Source: Desulfovibrio sp. (lineage in GTDB: Bacteria; Desulfobacterota; Desulfovibrionia; Desulfovibrionales; Desulfovibrionaceae). From it: a DNA stretch of 56,606 bases. Both the position numbers and the translations under genes were made by a program. Under the pieces are notes generated by a model. It ran no database searches, was not told the DNA's origin, and saw only the letters and a program-made list of their open reading frames with translations. Each line of letters opens with the position of its first letter. Within the stretch, counting starts at the first letter, position 1. The stretch is from NCBI GenBank assembly GCA_017450275.1, contig JAFSVD010000019.1, positions 1-56,606 on the forward strand, read 5' to 3'. Of this stretch, positions 1-9,900 are shown in pieces.

Positions 1-1299
1 AGTGAAGTTCTTATTGAAGAATTTGGTGTTAAAGGATTAGTTTCACCCTACAACGAACAAGGCGTACGGAGGCCTGCTAGAGTCTTCAGTGAAATACTCA
101 AAAAATTTGAACTCAATAGTATTGTTTTACTCATTGACGAATACGATGCACCATTAACGCATAATATTTACAATAAGGACAACCTTAATGAAATAGTAAA
201 AGTATTAAACAGCTTTTACGCAACAGCAAAGCAATATACGGGAAAATTCCGTTTAATTTTTATTACAGGTGTAACAAGAACAAGTCATATTTCTATTTTT
301 TCTGCTTTTAACAATCTCTTAGATATAAGTTTTAAACCTAAATTCAACAGCATCCTTGGATTTACAGAAAATGATATACACACGTATTTCGATAAATACG
401 TTGAATATGCGGCTCATACGCTATGTATAGGAAAAGAAGATGTTTATCTTCGAATTAAACAACATTATGATGGTTATCGATTTTCCTATGAATCAAAAGA
501 AACAGTATACAATCCATGGTCAGTTCTTAGTTTCTTTAAACAAGTAGAGGATGGCTTTCAAAATTATTGGTTTGAGTCAGGCGGTACCCCGTCAATAATA
601 ATGGAGTACCTAAAAATTAGCAAGTCATTTAATCTTCTTGCTTATAAAGACAATAGACTTACCAAAACAAGAAGAGAACTTTCAGCGAAATACGAAATAG
701 ATAATATTCCAGAAGAAATATTACTCTTACAAGCAGGCTATTTTACTATTCAAAATGAAGAGAATCAAACAGTACGCTTAATCTTTCCCAATATAGAAGT
801 AGAAGATAGCATTTTATCTCTTTACCTAACAGCGAATAACATCACATTGGGTGATAATACTAATCACCAAATTACTACTCTTATCGAATCAATAGACAAT
901 AAAAATTTGTTATCAATAACAAAAACATTCAATGCAATATTAAATGATTGCGTATCTATTTTAAGTAAAATTTTCGATAATGAACGCTCAATTCGTGATA
1001 TTATCTATGCTGCCTTGCCTCAAAAAATCGATTTTCAGAAAATAAAAGAACGAGAGACAAATAGAGGAAACTCAGATCTTGAGCTTGTGACGAAAAAAAC
1101 ACATATGGTTATTGAATTTAAACTTGCTTCAAAAAAATGTAGCCCTCAATCTTCATTAGAACAAGCTATCAAACAAATTCAATCAAAAGAATACGGTATA
1201 GGTGCTTACAGAAATCATCAACTCTACTATGTTGCTATGGTTATTTCAAAAGACGAAAAAAGGATTCTTCAAAAGTTCTGCCAAGAAGTTCTCCCGTAG
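1..1299 (+). CDS. AAA-ATPase-like / PD-(D/E)XK nuclease family protein (5' end outside window)
   Basis: The reading frame is open from base 1 to the TAG at 1297-1299, so the N-terminus with the Walker A motif lies upstream of the window. The visible part begins just before the Walker B segment (SIVLLIDEYDAPL, about base 118). It continues through the conserved FITGVTR block and ends in a PD-(D/E)XK-type nuclease core with SDLELV followed by VIEFK. This is the architecture of the AAA-ATPase-like (PF09820-type) plus PDDEXK_9/DUF1703 family. The intact paralogue at 49802-51424 aligns along its whole visible length. Codon use is very AT-rich compared with the core genes, which suggests acquisition by transfer. 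The biochemical role of this family is not established; nuclease or mobile-element-related functions are inference only. Confidence 0.85.
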   Translation, partial: SEVLIEEFGVKGLVSPYNEQGVRRPARVFSEILKKFELNSIVLLIDEYDAPLTHNIYNKDNLNEIVKVLNSFYATAKQYTGKFRLIFITGVTRTSHISIFSAFNNLLDISFKPKFNSILGFTENDIHTYFDKYVEYAAHTLCIGKEDVYLRIKQHYDGYRFSYESKETVYNPWSVLSFFKQVEDGFQNYWFESGGTPSIIMEYLKISKSFNLLAYKDNRLTKTRRELSAKYEIDNIPEEILLLQAGYFTIQNEENQTVRLIFPNIEVEDSILSLYLTANNITLGDNTNHQITTLIESIDNKNLLSITKTFNAILNDCVSILSKIFDNERSIRDIIYAALPQKIDFQKIKERETNRGNSDLELVTKKTHMVIEFKLASKKCSPQSSLEQAIKQIQSKEYGIGAYRNHQLYYVAMVISKDEKRILQKFCQEVLP

Positions 1300-1385
1300 A
1301 CTTTTTATCACAGGCAAAAATAGCTAGCGATATACACACACGAAATTTTGACTGACGCATACGGAATCCATAAGGAGAAAGTACA

Positions 1386-2558
1386 ATGTCGTTTTTAGAG
1401 ATCTCTGATATCAATCGCCTTCCTTATGGCGATCCTGATTTTGCAAATATTCGAGAAAAAGGGAAAATTTATGTAGATAAAACAAAACTAATCTATAAAA
1501 TTGCAGGTCAATATACTCCTATATTTTTCTCTCGTCCTAGTGGCTTTGGGAAATCATTATTAGTAAACACTCTCCATTGCCTTTTTTTCAACTGGATTAA
1601 AATATTTCAAAGGACTTGATATTGAAAAAGTATGGGATGACAAGACATATAAAGTCGTTCATCTTGACTTTTCAACTATTGTCCAAGAAACTTCATCAAA
1701 ATTTAAACAAGCTCTTGGATATAAAATAATCGAAGAATTCGATGCAAAAGAAATTGTTGCACAATATGATGAACTAGGTGTGAGAGATCCTGATATAATT
1801 CTTAGTAAAATCTTAAAAAATATAGACAATAATAGTGTTGTTCTGCTTATAGATGAATACGATACACCACTAACGTATCACCTTGACAATTCTGATGAAC
1901 TGAAAGACATACTTTCACTCTTAAACTGTTTTTACGCAACAGTAAAGCGATATACGGGAAATTTCCGCCTAATCTTTATTACTGGCATAACAAGGTCAAT
2001 TCGTACTTCTATTTTCTCTACTTTTAACAACTTCTTAGATATAAGCTTTGACTCAGATTTTAACCAGTTGCTTGGTTTTACTCAAGATGATTTACATAGA
2101 TACTTCGACAAATACGTTGAAAACGCTGCCCAAGTTCTATCTCTAAAAAAAGAAGATGTATATCAAAGACTTAATCAATATTATGGTGGTTTTCAGTTCT
2201 CTCTCGATGCCAATGAAACAGTCTATAATCCATTGTCTCTTCTCAGTTTCTTCAAGCAAACTGACAAAGGTTTTCAAGATTGTTATTTTAACTCTGATAG
2301 TACAAATTCCCTAATAATGAAATACCTAAAAGTAAATAATTCTGATTTAATGAATTATAATGACAGAGAAATATACATTAATAAAGAAGAACTTGCAATT
2401 CATTACCAGATAACAGACACCCCTCTAGATATTTTATTGTACCAGGCAGGATTCCTTACTATTAAAAAAATGACAGGTAATGCAGCAAAACTAGAATTTC
2501 CCAATACCGAGGTAAAAAATAGTTTATTATATCTTTACCCCTATAAAAACACAGTCAA
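1386..2558 (+). pseudogene. Second AAA-ATPase-like/PD-(D/E)XK gene, frameshifted and 3'-truncated
   Basis: The ATG at 1386 follows a good site (AAGGAGA) and encodes the family N-terminus (KIYVDKTKLIYKIA), then a P-loop-like segment RPSGFGKSLLVNTL. At the seven-T run 1582-1588 the frame shifts. Dropping one T joins HCLF to STGLKYFKGLDIEKVWDD, which aligns without gaps to the intact copy at 49802. The second half (frame of 1780 onward) has the Walker B segment VVLLIDEYDTPL. Homology to the paralogues stops near 2538, just before the inverted repeat of the IS element; the frame then runs into IS sequence until 2634. The C-terminal nuclease domain is gone and I do not find it on the far side of the IS, so insertion was accompanied by deletion. 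A sequencing slip could explain the T-run but not the lost 3' end. Confidence 0.8.
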
Positions 2559-2588
2559 CTCAAGTTCCCGGTCGGATTTATCCCTACA
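2559..2588. repeat. Left terminal inverted repeat of the IS element
   Basis: Begins CTCAAGTTCCCG and ends TATCCCTACA. It is the reverse complement of 5335-5364 over both conserved arms, with the 8 middle bases differing. Confidence 0.75.
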
Positions 2589-2643
2589 CCGAAAACCGGC
2601 GTCATTATTTTCCAAAATAATCAGAAAAAAATAAAGAATATTT

Positions 2644-4632
2644 TTAACACGGATTCATATCCTGTCCCTCAGCCGTAACAGCAGCCTGAGCTTCGCGCTC
2701 TAAAGTTTTCTTGTTTTTTGATCCCTTAGGCCGACCCCTTCCCCGCTTGGGTGTGGAATCTGCAACAGCAGCCTGAGCTTCGCGCTCTAAAGTTTTCTTG
2801 TTTTTTGATCCCTTAGGCCGACCTCTTCCCCGCTTGGGTGTGGAATCTGCAGCAGCAGCCTGAGTTTCGCGCTCTACTGTTTTCTTGTTCTTCGATCCTT
2901 TAGGCCGCCCCCTTCCCCGCTTGGGTGTGGAATCTGCAGCAGCAGCCTGAGTTTCGCGCTCTACTGTTTTCTTGTTCTTCGATCCTTTAGGCCGCCCCCT
3001 GCTTCTTTTCTGTTTAGAGTCTGAGAATTCCGCTTCTACAGAGGCATCACCATCGCTTTTTTCAAACTGAGTAACTTCTTTTAATGGTTGATCAACTGCA
3101 TCAGGAGGAGTGAAACAGAGCTTATCTCCGGTTATAGGCAATGAATACGGACATTCAATATCTAAAGCTTTAAAAATGTCATTTTCTGTTTTCTCGAGAG
3201 GATCGACAACAAGTTTTCCCTGATATCGCGTGCTGCCTAGTAGTTCTAATGCTTTAAGAGTCTCCCATGTACTTAGATCTTTCGATTTCATCTTGATATG
3301 AAGTAGTGTCACGACAGTAGCTGCTATAAATGACAGTAACAGGTGGCCTCTAACAGTTTCTTCAGTCCAGACTCTTAATGGCAAAATCTTTGTATAGTTT
3401 TTCAGAAAGTCAAATAGCTGTTCCGCAGCTTGACGCTGGTAATAACGGGGTAAGATCTCTTCACAGGGATACTCCATTCCGGATACTAACGCGAATATCC
3501 CCCCTTTCTGTGTTAGCTCGTACACTTCGTCATCTGTGAGTTTCTTTTTTTCAGCCTTTTTGGAAAGGCTTTTTATTTCATCAGCTGTGCGCTCTACATC
3601 CTTTCCAAGATACAACCATGCATGTTTATCTTTATTCTTTCCTACAAAAATCTTCTTTTTCTTAATAAATACAAATCTTCCATTATAATTATAGAAATTT
3701 TCCCTGTCTTCAAGAGAATCTATCTCATCATTAATCATGCTTTTTAATTCTAAATCATTAGATTTCACTCTTGATATATAATCAATATTACAATTACAAT
3801 CTTCATCATAGAATAAATCAAGATTTGATGCGCAATTATAGCCAGCATCAATGATACATGACTCAATCTCAACTTTCATAGCTTTCATGGTTTCAAGAGT
3901 AAATGAGAGAGTCGAGACGTCAACAGTATTTCCTGAGACAGATTTAAAGAAAAGGGGGATTCCTCCTTTCTGCACTACAGCGATGAAACGGATGGCGACC
4001 TTGACCGCGCCATTTTGAATGCCAGGACGTGACAGAGGAATCTTGATGCTGTTTTCGAGGGCCGTGCTGTCAATAAGAATATTTCTATCAGGGTTGAGGT
4101 GTTCTAAAACCCATGCAAGCTGCTTTTCAAGGTAGTTCTGCACACTATCTTCGGAGCCGATGGTCGCAAGCATTTCGCTTATTCTTTGAGATGCAAGGTT
4201 GGCTTTTGGATAGAGCAACCTCGCAAGACCAGACTGATACCACCTTTCTGCGTACTTGTTGGCAAGCGGGGAGAGAATATAGAACAGAACCATGGATCGG
4301 AGAGTATGCTTGTTCCCAAAGGGTAGGCTGTCGATGAGTTCCACCATACCTGTTTTGTGCAAAAAGGCATTGAGAAGGAAAGATCCTCCGAATGGTATGG
4401 CTCTGTTTTTGGCACCATCGAGCGGATAGACAAAATCGGAAGGCGGTTCACCGTACTGACGGGATTGGACGTCATAGGTAAAAAATCCTCGTTGAGGTGT
4501 GAAGAATACTCCTAACTGCCGATCGGCAACCTTGCCCAGATAGGTTGCTTCGGTTTTGACAGTCGATTCGATTCGTTTCGATTCTTTTACGTAGGCGTAT
4601 TCTTTGTTCTTGCCTTTGTACGTGATGAACAT
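2644..4632 (-). CDS. IS4-superfamily transposase with C-terminal AT-hook repeat array
   Basis: 662-residue DDE transposase. The catalytic aspartates are likely D188 (in NILIDST) and D262 (in IIDAGYN). The YREK signature typical of IS4-superfamily enzymes is at Y397, R400, E404 and K411, placing it near the IS1634 group (usually about 550-600 residues). The extra length is a C-terminal tail (about residues 540-653) of four near-identical 29-residue units. Each has the AT-hook core RGRPKGSKNKK, which in other proteins binds the minor groove of AT-rich DNA. The start ATG at 4632 has a GAGGGGG site a few bases upstream. It is the only clear gene of the element, and no internal frameshift is visible, so it may be active. 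Confidence 0.88.
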   Translation of the reverse strand: MFITYKGKNKEYAYVKESKRIESTVKTEATYLGKVADRQLGVFFTPQRGFFTYDVQSRQYGEPPSDFVYPLDGAKNRAIPFGGSFLLNAFLHKTGMVELIDSLPFGNKHTLRSMVLFYILSPLANKYAERWYQSGLARLLYPKANLASQRISEMLATIGSEDSVQNYLEKQLAWVLEHLNPDRNILIDSTALENSIKIPLSRPGIQNGAVKVAIRFIAVVQKGGIPLFFKSVSGNTVDVSTLSFTLETMKAMKVEIESCIIDAGYNCASNLDLFYDEDCNCNIDYISRVKSNDLELKSMINDEIDSLEDRENFYNYNGRFVFIKKKKIFVGKNKDKHAWLYLGKDVERTADEIKSLSKKAEKKKLTDDEVYELTQKGGIFALVSGMEYPCEEILPRYYQRQAAEQLFDFLKNYTKILPLRVWTEETVRGHLLLSFIAATVVTLLHIKMKSKDLSTWETLKALELLGSTRYQGKLVVDPLEKTENDIFKALDIECPYSLPITGDKLCFTPPDAVDQPLKEVTQFEKSDGDASVEAEFSDSKQKRSRGRPKGSKNKKTVERETQAAAADSTPKRGRGRPKGSKNKKTVERETQAAAADSTPKRGRGRPKGSKNKKTLEREAQAAVADSTPKRGRGRPKGSKNKKTLEREAQAAVTAEGQDMNPC
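2674..3015 (-). repeat. 87-bp tandem repeats encoding four AT-hooks
   Basis: The anchor GCAGCCTGAG recurs at 2681, 2768, 2855 and 2942, an exact period of 87 bp (29 codons). Each unit encodes a TPKRGRGRPKGSKNKKT-type segment followed by an alanine-rich linker. The units differ mainly by pairs of silent or conservative changes, indicating recent expansion. Confidence 0.85.
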
Positions 4633-5334
4633 TCCGTCCCCCTCAGCGTTCTGTAGGGTTATCGCTCAATAGGCCTACCTCCTAATATTTTTTAAGATTT
4701 TTGTCAAGCTAAATCTAGACAAATTTTTGCCTTTCTTAAGAAGCTTACACCGAAGCAAAGTCCTGATGGGAAGGAGTTTCCCAAACAGACAAAGAAAAAG
4801 CGAGCCTCAGTAGTGATGTTGAAAGCTGCATACAGAAAAGGTGATCTCCTAAGGCATTGGGAATCATAAGCTACGCACCTACCTCACGCACGGGGAGCAA
4901 TCTGCCACGTTATGGGAGATTTTGTGACGCCTATTCGTTGTTTGACAACGCCGCAAGTCAGCTCTAACGACGTACTTCTGTACCAGGATCTGGAGGCTTT
5001 CTCGCTCACCACATACGGCAGAGCGTATGTTCAACTATTCGCTCGGAGTAAGACCAAGAGCCACCAAAAATCGTAAAAATATTTATTTTTATACCTCCAT
5101 CAGATGTAGCTGTAGGGAGACATGGAAGGTATATTTTTCTTCTTATTTTTTTAGGTATTTTTTTAAAAAAAATAGATCTAAATATTGGGCAATTTTCTAC
5201 AAGAAAATTTCAAAATTTAACCCTCTGTAGGGATAACATGCTTTAGGCCTACAGAGCATTAAATAAATTAATATTTTATTAAAATACACCGCTGTAAGTC
5301 AGATAAATCGGGGGAAGTGAAAAAAATATTCTCT
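4633..5334. other. Gene-poor segment inside the IS element, with degenerate ORF
   Basis: No intact gene was found. On the plus strand one frame is open from 4696 to 5076 except for a single TAA at 4867-4869; the pieces end LLRHWES and KTKSHQKS and I do not recognise them. CTGTAGGG followed by an AGGCCTAC block occurs twice in direct orientation, at 4651-4680 and 5225-5256, and a third TGTAGGGATAAC begins the right inverted repeat. This suggests a nested insertion or repeated element ends. Confidence 0.4.
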
Positions 5335-5364
5335 TGTAGGGATAACAGGGGGCGGGAACTTGAG
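5335..5364. repeat. Right terminal inverted repeat of the IS element
   Basis: Partner of 2559-2588: starts TGTAGGGATA and ends CGGGAACTTGAG. A 13-bp hairpin (TTATTTGATTTTT pairing with AAAAATCAAATAA, 5366-5396) lies directly outside it. Confidence 0.75.
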
Positions 5365-6137
5365 GTTATTTGATTTTTTATGTAAAAATCAAATAATCTT
5401 ATTTTTTTGCTAAATTAATGTATAAAATTAGCGGAATTGTTCTGTAGCAAAAAATCAGTAGTTTTTTTATCTGACCAAAAAAAGCCTTTTTTGAGATTAA
5501 AATTTCTGAAAAAACATATTTGTATTTTGGATTATAAGTATCTATAAAGATCACTACAATTCCGCAACAGAGCCTTTTATATTAATTGTTAATATGGATT
5601 TATTTGGCCAATACTTTTCTTGTATCAAAAAGAGCGTACACAATATAAACAATGTTATAAATTTATTACGTATTCGTTTTATGTTTTCTCTAATATCGTT
5701 AATGTAGTTTTTTGTTTTTTATTCCTTCTAACGAAAATGTTACAATAAGTACCATCCCAACAGAAAAGACTATACACATGGCGTTGTACAGCGTTGGGAT
5801 CACAAATGTGTCTACAGGAAGATGAACTATGCAACAAAGAATACTCGCTATGCAACTTATTATAAAAAGTAAAATAATCCTCATGGCATTTTTATCTCAT
5901 CTAATTCACTAAGGAATCGAGCTATTTCTTGATGTAAATTTGGTTAAAGTAAAAAATGTTTCCTGATAATTCAATGTTTACAATCTTAGTTTTTAGTGTT
6001 TCTGTTCCCGTTGTAACTCTACTTTTTTTATCTTTCAAAATAATATGATTTGTTTCTGATACTTGTTTTAATAAAGTTGCAAATACCTTTTGAAAATATA
6101 TATCTTTTTTCTTAATTCATCTTTTATTTTTAAAACT
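5365..6137. other. AT-rich intergenic relic zone
   Basis: Mostly non-coding. It starts with the hairpin 5366-5396. GCGGAATTGT at about 5433 and its reverse complement near 5555-5565 (within CAATTCCGCAACAGAGCC) look like remains of insertion-sequence ends, but no transposase lies between them. Apart from the small ORF at 5699-5884 I see no gene. Confidence 0.35.
5699..5884 (-). CDS. Possible small two-helix membrane protein
   Basis: 61 codons. The first ~22 residues (ILLFIISCIASILCCIV) and residues about 33-51 (MCIVFSVGMVLIVTF) are hydrophobic enough for two membrane segments, with a short basic tail (KNKK). The start has only a weak GAGAT upstream, and the gene sits alone in an AT-rich relic zone. 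I do not recognise the family; it may be a chance ORF in AT-rich DNA. Confidence 0.3.
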   Translation of the reverse strand: MRIILLFIISCIASILCCIVHLPVDTFVIPTLYNAMCIVFSVGMVLIVTFSLEGIKNKKLH

Positions 6138-6589
6138 ATTACGCTTCGAGAGGCTTATTGGATCGCCGGAATCGGTTATATCTTGAGATTTGACTTTTTC
6201 TGCCTTCCTCTGGGGCTTGGCTGTTTCGGGCAGTGTATCTCACTCTGTTTTGACTTTTGCCTGGCTGATAATCAGGCCTGCTGGACGAGATCCCTCCCCA
6301 TAAGACAATGCTTTAATCTTCGTTCCAATCTGCCGTTTAGAAGCCAAAAAGCAGGGGTGTTAGTTCCTATAGGCGTTTTGTTGGGTTGAGCGAGGATTCC
6401 TTGAACCAGGGCATTTTCTCGTACGCTTTGTTTCTTGCGTGCTTCACTTCAGTGTAATTGCCAAGTACCAAAGAGGACTGGCATTCAAGCGAAACAACGT
6501 TTTTTAGATATTTTTATCTGAATTAAATAAGAGATTTTTGAAAATACCTTGGGCTGGCGATTGATTCAATAAGCATCTCGAAGCGTAAT
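6138..6589. mobile_element. MITE-like element / decayed IS with terminal inverted repeats
   Basis: The ends at 6138-6167 and 6556-6589 are inverted copies: ATTACGCTTCGAGA, one mismatch, GCTTATTG, and a shared GCC after a 4-base gap. An AAACTAT flank is also shared with a small gap. The 0.45-kb interior has no transposase. On the minus strand one frame ends exactly inside the left repeat (…NKPLEA stop) with a basic, IS-like tail. This fits an internally deleted insertion sequence. Confidence 0.6.
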
Positions 6590-6666
6590 ACATAGTTTGT
6601 ATTGATATAAATGGTACAAATATTAAAATAAAAAGTCTATTCTAGAGATTGCCTTCCATAGGCACT

Positions 6667-6864
6667 TCACGCGTTAGAGAAGTTAAGGATCAGGGCTTTC
6701 CATTCAGCTTCTTTTGTTTTGCCTTCTCTCATTAAAAAATTCGTATTCAAAGTTAAGTAACAGATCATTTGGTTAAGGAGATTTCCATGGATTTGCCTTC
6801 CGCGAAAAGATACTCTTCTTAGGCAAATGTTGCAAGGAGTCTTCTTGATAGGGAGGCTCGGCAA
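6667..6864 (-). pseudogene. Short ORF, possible transposase remnant
   Basis: 65 codons between the MITE-like element and the rpoC terminator. The C-terminal half (LTLNTNFLMREGKTKEAEW) has the look of a truncated mobile-element protein, but I cannot place it in a family. No good ribosome binding site is seen. Could be spurious. Confidence 0.2.
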
Positions 6865-6906
6865 AAAGGCTCCGTTTTCCCTCTCTTGAAAAGTTGTTTG
6901 TGTAAT

Positions 6907-6940
6907 ACAGAAAAACCCGCCAAACGGCGGGTTTTTCTGT
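6907..6940 (-). terminator. Intrinsic terminator of rpoBC
   Basis: Perfect 15-bp stem (ACAGAAAAACCCGCC / GGCGGGTTTTTCTGT) with a 4-base loop just past the rpoC stop, giving a U-run in the minus direction. The symmetric sequence could stop transcription from either side. Confidence 0.9.
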
Positions 6941-6942
6941 GA

Positions 6943-9900
6943 CTATCGATCGTTCCCAAGATCGGCCAAAATAGGTGTTTCTTGGAGAATATCTAAGAAT
7001 TTGTCGGGTTTTTCCTTTTGATCGGGTACGACAATTTTTCCATTGACATAATCCCGATAGCCTGTGCCGGCAGGAATCAAGCGACCGACAATGACGTTTT
7101 CCTTCAACCCGCGCAGTTTGTCGATCTTGCCCTTGAGGGAGGCTTCTGTCAACACCTTGGTTGTCTCCTGGAAGGAGGCAGCGGAGATAAAGGATGTGGT
7201 GGAGAGGGATGCTTGGGTGATACCAAGAACCAAGGGCTCAGCTGTTGCCGGGCGTCTCCCAGCGGCTATGGCCTTTTTGTTTTCGAGCGTAAAGTCGCTC
7301 TTGTCGACCTGTTCGCCTTCAAGAAGGGTAGTGCCGCCTGCATCGAGAATCGTGACCTTTTTCAGCATTTGTCGAACGATGGTCTCAATGTGTTTGTCGT
7401 CGATGACCACGCCCTGGAAGCGGTAGACGCTTTGGATTTCATCGACCAGATAGCGGGCGAGATAGGTTTCTCCCTTGGTGCGCAAAATATCGGGCAGTTC
7501 GGGGAAGCCTTCGGTCAATGGATCGCCGGCTTCAATAAAGTCGCCATCGGCTGTTGTGATGCGTTTGCCCTTGGGGATAAGGTATTCACACTCTTCGCCG
7601 ATATCAGGACGCACAATGACTTTGCGCTTGCCCTTGGCATCGGGGGCATACATCACAACACCCGAGATATCGGAAACAACCGCGATATCCTTGGGTTTTC
7701 TCGCTTCAAAGAGTTCGGCCACGCGAGGCAGACCACCGACGATATCCTTGGTCTTGGAGGTTTCACGCGGTCTGCGGGCAATGGGCTCGCCCACCTCGAT
7801 GTGATCCCCGTCTTTGACCATCAAAATAGCGCCAACAGGCAAGACATAGGTTGCTTCAGCATGGGTTGCGCTGTGGGAGAAGGTCTTGATTGTGCCGTTT
7901 TCGTCGCAGATGGAGATGCTCGGCTTGTAGTTTGTTGAGCGGTACTCCATGATGGTCAGGGAGGTGGAGCTGGTGATCTCGTCGGTCTGCTCTTGAACGG
8001 TTTTGCCTTCGATGATGTTGGAAAACTTGATGTAGCCTTCTTCTTCCGAAATAAAGGGTTCGTTGGAGGAATCCCATTCCGCTAAGACCGTATCCTTGGC
8101 CACTTCCTGCTGATCGTCGACCATAAGGCGGGAGCCGGATGGCAGAACATATTTTTCGCTCTCGCGTCCCTGTTGATCGACAATGGTCAAATGGCCGCTC
8201 TTGCCAAGGACAATTTTTGTGCCATCCTTTCTCGTCACGGTGCGCACCCGATGGAGCAGAACTTGACCGGCGTTTTGCGCCTTATACTTGCTCAACTCAA
8301 GGGTATTGGAGGCCGTACCACCGATGTGGAAGGTACGCATGGTGAGCTGGGTGCCAGGTTCGCCGATGGACTGGGCAGCAATAATACCCACTGTCTCCCC
8401 GATATTGACGAGATTGCCGCGGGCAAGGTCACGGCCATAGCACATGGCGCAGATGCCGCGCTCAGACTGGCAGGTCAAGGGCGATCTGACCATGACTTTG
8501 TCGATGCCTTTCTGGGCGATCAAATTGGCTTCTTTTTCCGTGATCAGGGTGTTCTCAGGCAAAAGCACGGTGGTATTGTCTTCGGGATCCAGAATGGGGT
8601 AGAGCAAAACACGGCCAACGAGCCGTTCGCTCAGACTCACCTTGACGTCAGCGCCTTCCTTGATGGGTTCAAGCTCAATGCCCTTGACGGTTCGGCAATC
8701 GTGTTCCGAGACAATGACATCCTGCACCACATCGACCAGACGCCGTGTCAGATAACCAGAGTTTGCGGTTTTGAGCGCTGTATCGGCGAGGCCTTTGCGG
8801 GCACCGTGGGTTGAGGTGAAATACTGCAAAACCGAAAGCCCTTCCCGGAACGAGGATGTGATGGGGGTTTCGATGATTTCACCGTTGGGTTTGGCCATAA
8901 GGCCACGCATGCCGGCGAGCTGGCGCATCTGCTCGGCATTGCCTCGAGCACCTGAATTGCTCATCATAAAGATGGGGTTGAAGCTGTCGTCTTCAGCCCG
9001 CGCAATCACATTGCCATCCTCATCCACTTTGACGCGGCGATCCTTGGAGATTTCGCGCATCATTTCTTTGGAAATGTCCTGGGTGGTTTTTGTCCACACA
9101 TCGATGACTTTGTTGCGTTTCTCGCTCTTGGTGATATTGCCGTCCTGGTATTGCCGCTCGATTTCATCGACTTCGTTCAAGGAGGTTTCCAGGATGTCTT
9201 TTTTGCGGGCAGGAATGGTCATGTCCTTCAGGCCGATAGTGATCCCAGCCCGGGTTGCGAATTCGTAGCCCAGATCCTTGATCTTATCGCAGAGCAAAAC
9301 CGTGGCCTTGATGCCGCAGGTGCGGTAGGCGGAGTCCACGAGTTTGCCGATGGCTTTTTTCGTGAGCACTTTGTTGACCGAGGAAAAATCCATCTCAGGC
9401 GGCAAAATATTGGAAACAAGCACACGGCCTGGGGTTGTCTCAATCAAGGGACCATTTTCCTTCATGCGAACCTTGATCTTGGCATGCAGGGTCACGCGCC
9501 CTGCGTCGTAGGCCACTTCCACTTCCCAGGGAGCGCAGAAAATCATGCCCTCGCCTTTTTCAAAGCTGCGGGCGCATGTCATGTAGTAGAGGCCAAGGAC
9601 AATGTCCTGGGAGGGGACAATGACAGGGCTTCCGTTGGCAGGGGAGAGAATGTTGTTGGTGCTCATCATAAGCACGCGGCATTCGATCTGCGCCTCAACC
9701 GAGAGGGGAATGTGCACAGCCATCTGGTCGCCGTCGAAGTCGGCGTTGTAGGCCGTACAAACCAAGGGATGGAGGCGGATGGCCTTGCCTTCGACCAGGA
9801 GGGGTTCAAAGGCCTGGATGCCCAAGCGGTGCAGGGTGGGAGCACGGTTGAGCAGAATCGGGTATTCGCGCACCACTTCGGAGAGGATATCCCACACAAC

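Larger units (their letters stand above)
2559..5364 (-). mobile_element. IS4-superfamily (IS1634-like) insertion element
   Basis: The element is bounded by 30-bp inverted repeats at 2559-2588 and 5335-5364. Both share TGTAGGGATA, an 8-bp variable middle and CGGGAACTTGAG. Weaker similarity continues outward to about 2541 and 5382, so the true tips may lie there. It carries one transposase gene on the minus strand (2644-4632). About 700 bases between the transposase start and the right repeat are without a clear gene, which is unusual for such elements. No convincing target-site duplication was found. The left end interrupts the AAA-ATPase-like pseudogene. Confidence 0.7.

Noticed and set aside
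7018-7938. 306-codon open frame on the plus strand opposite rpoC
   Set aside because: Antisense shadow of a conserved gene; no ribosome site or family signature.
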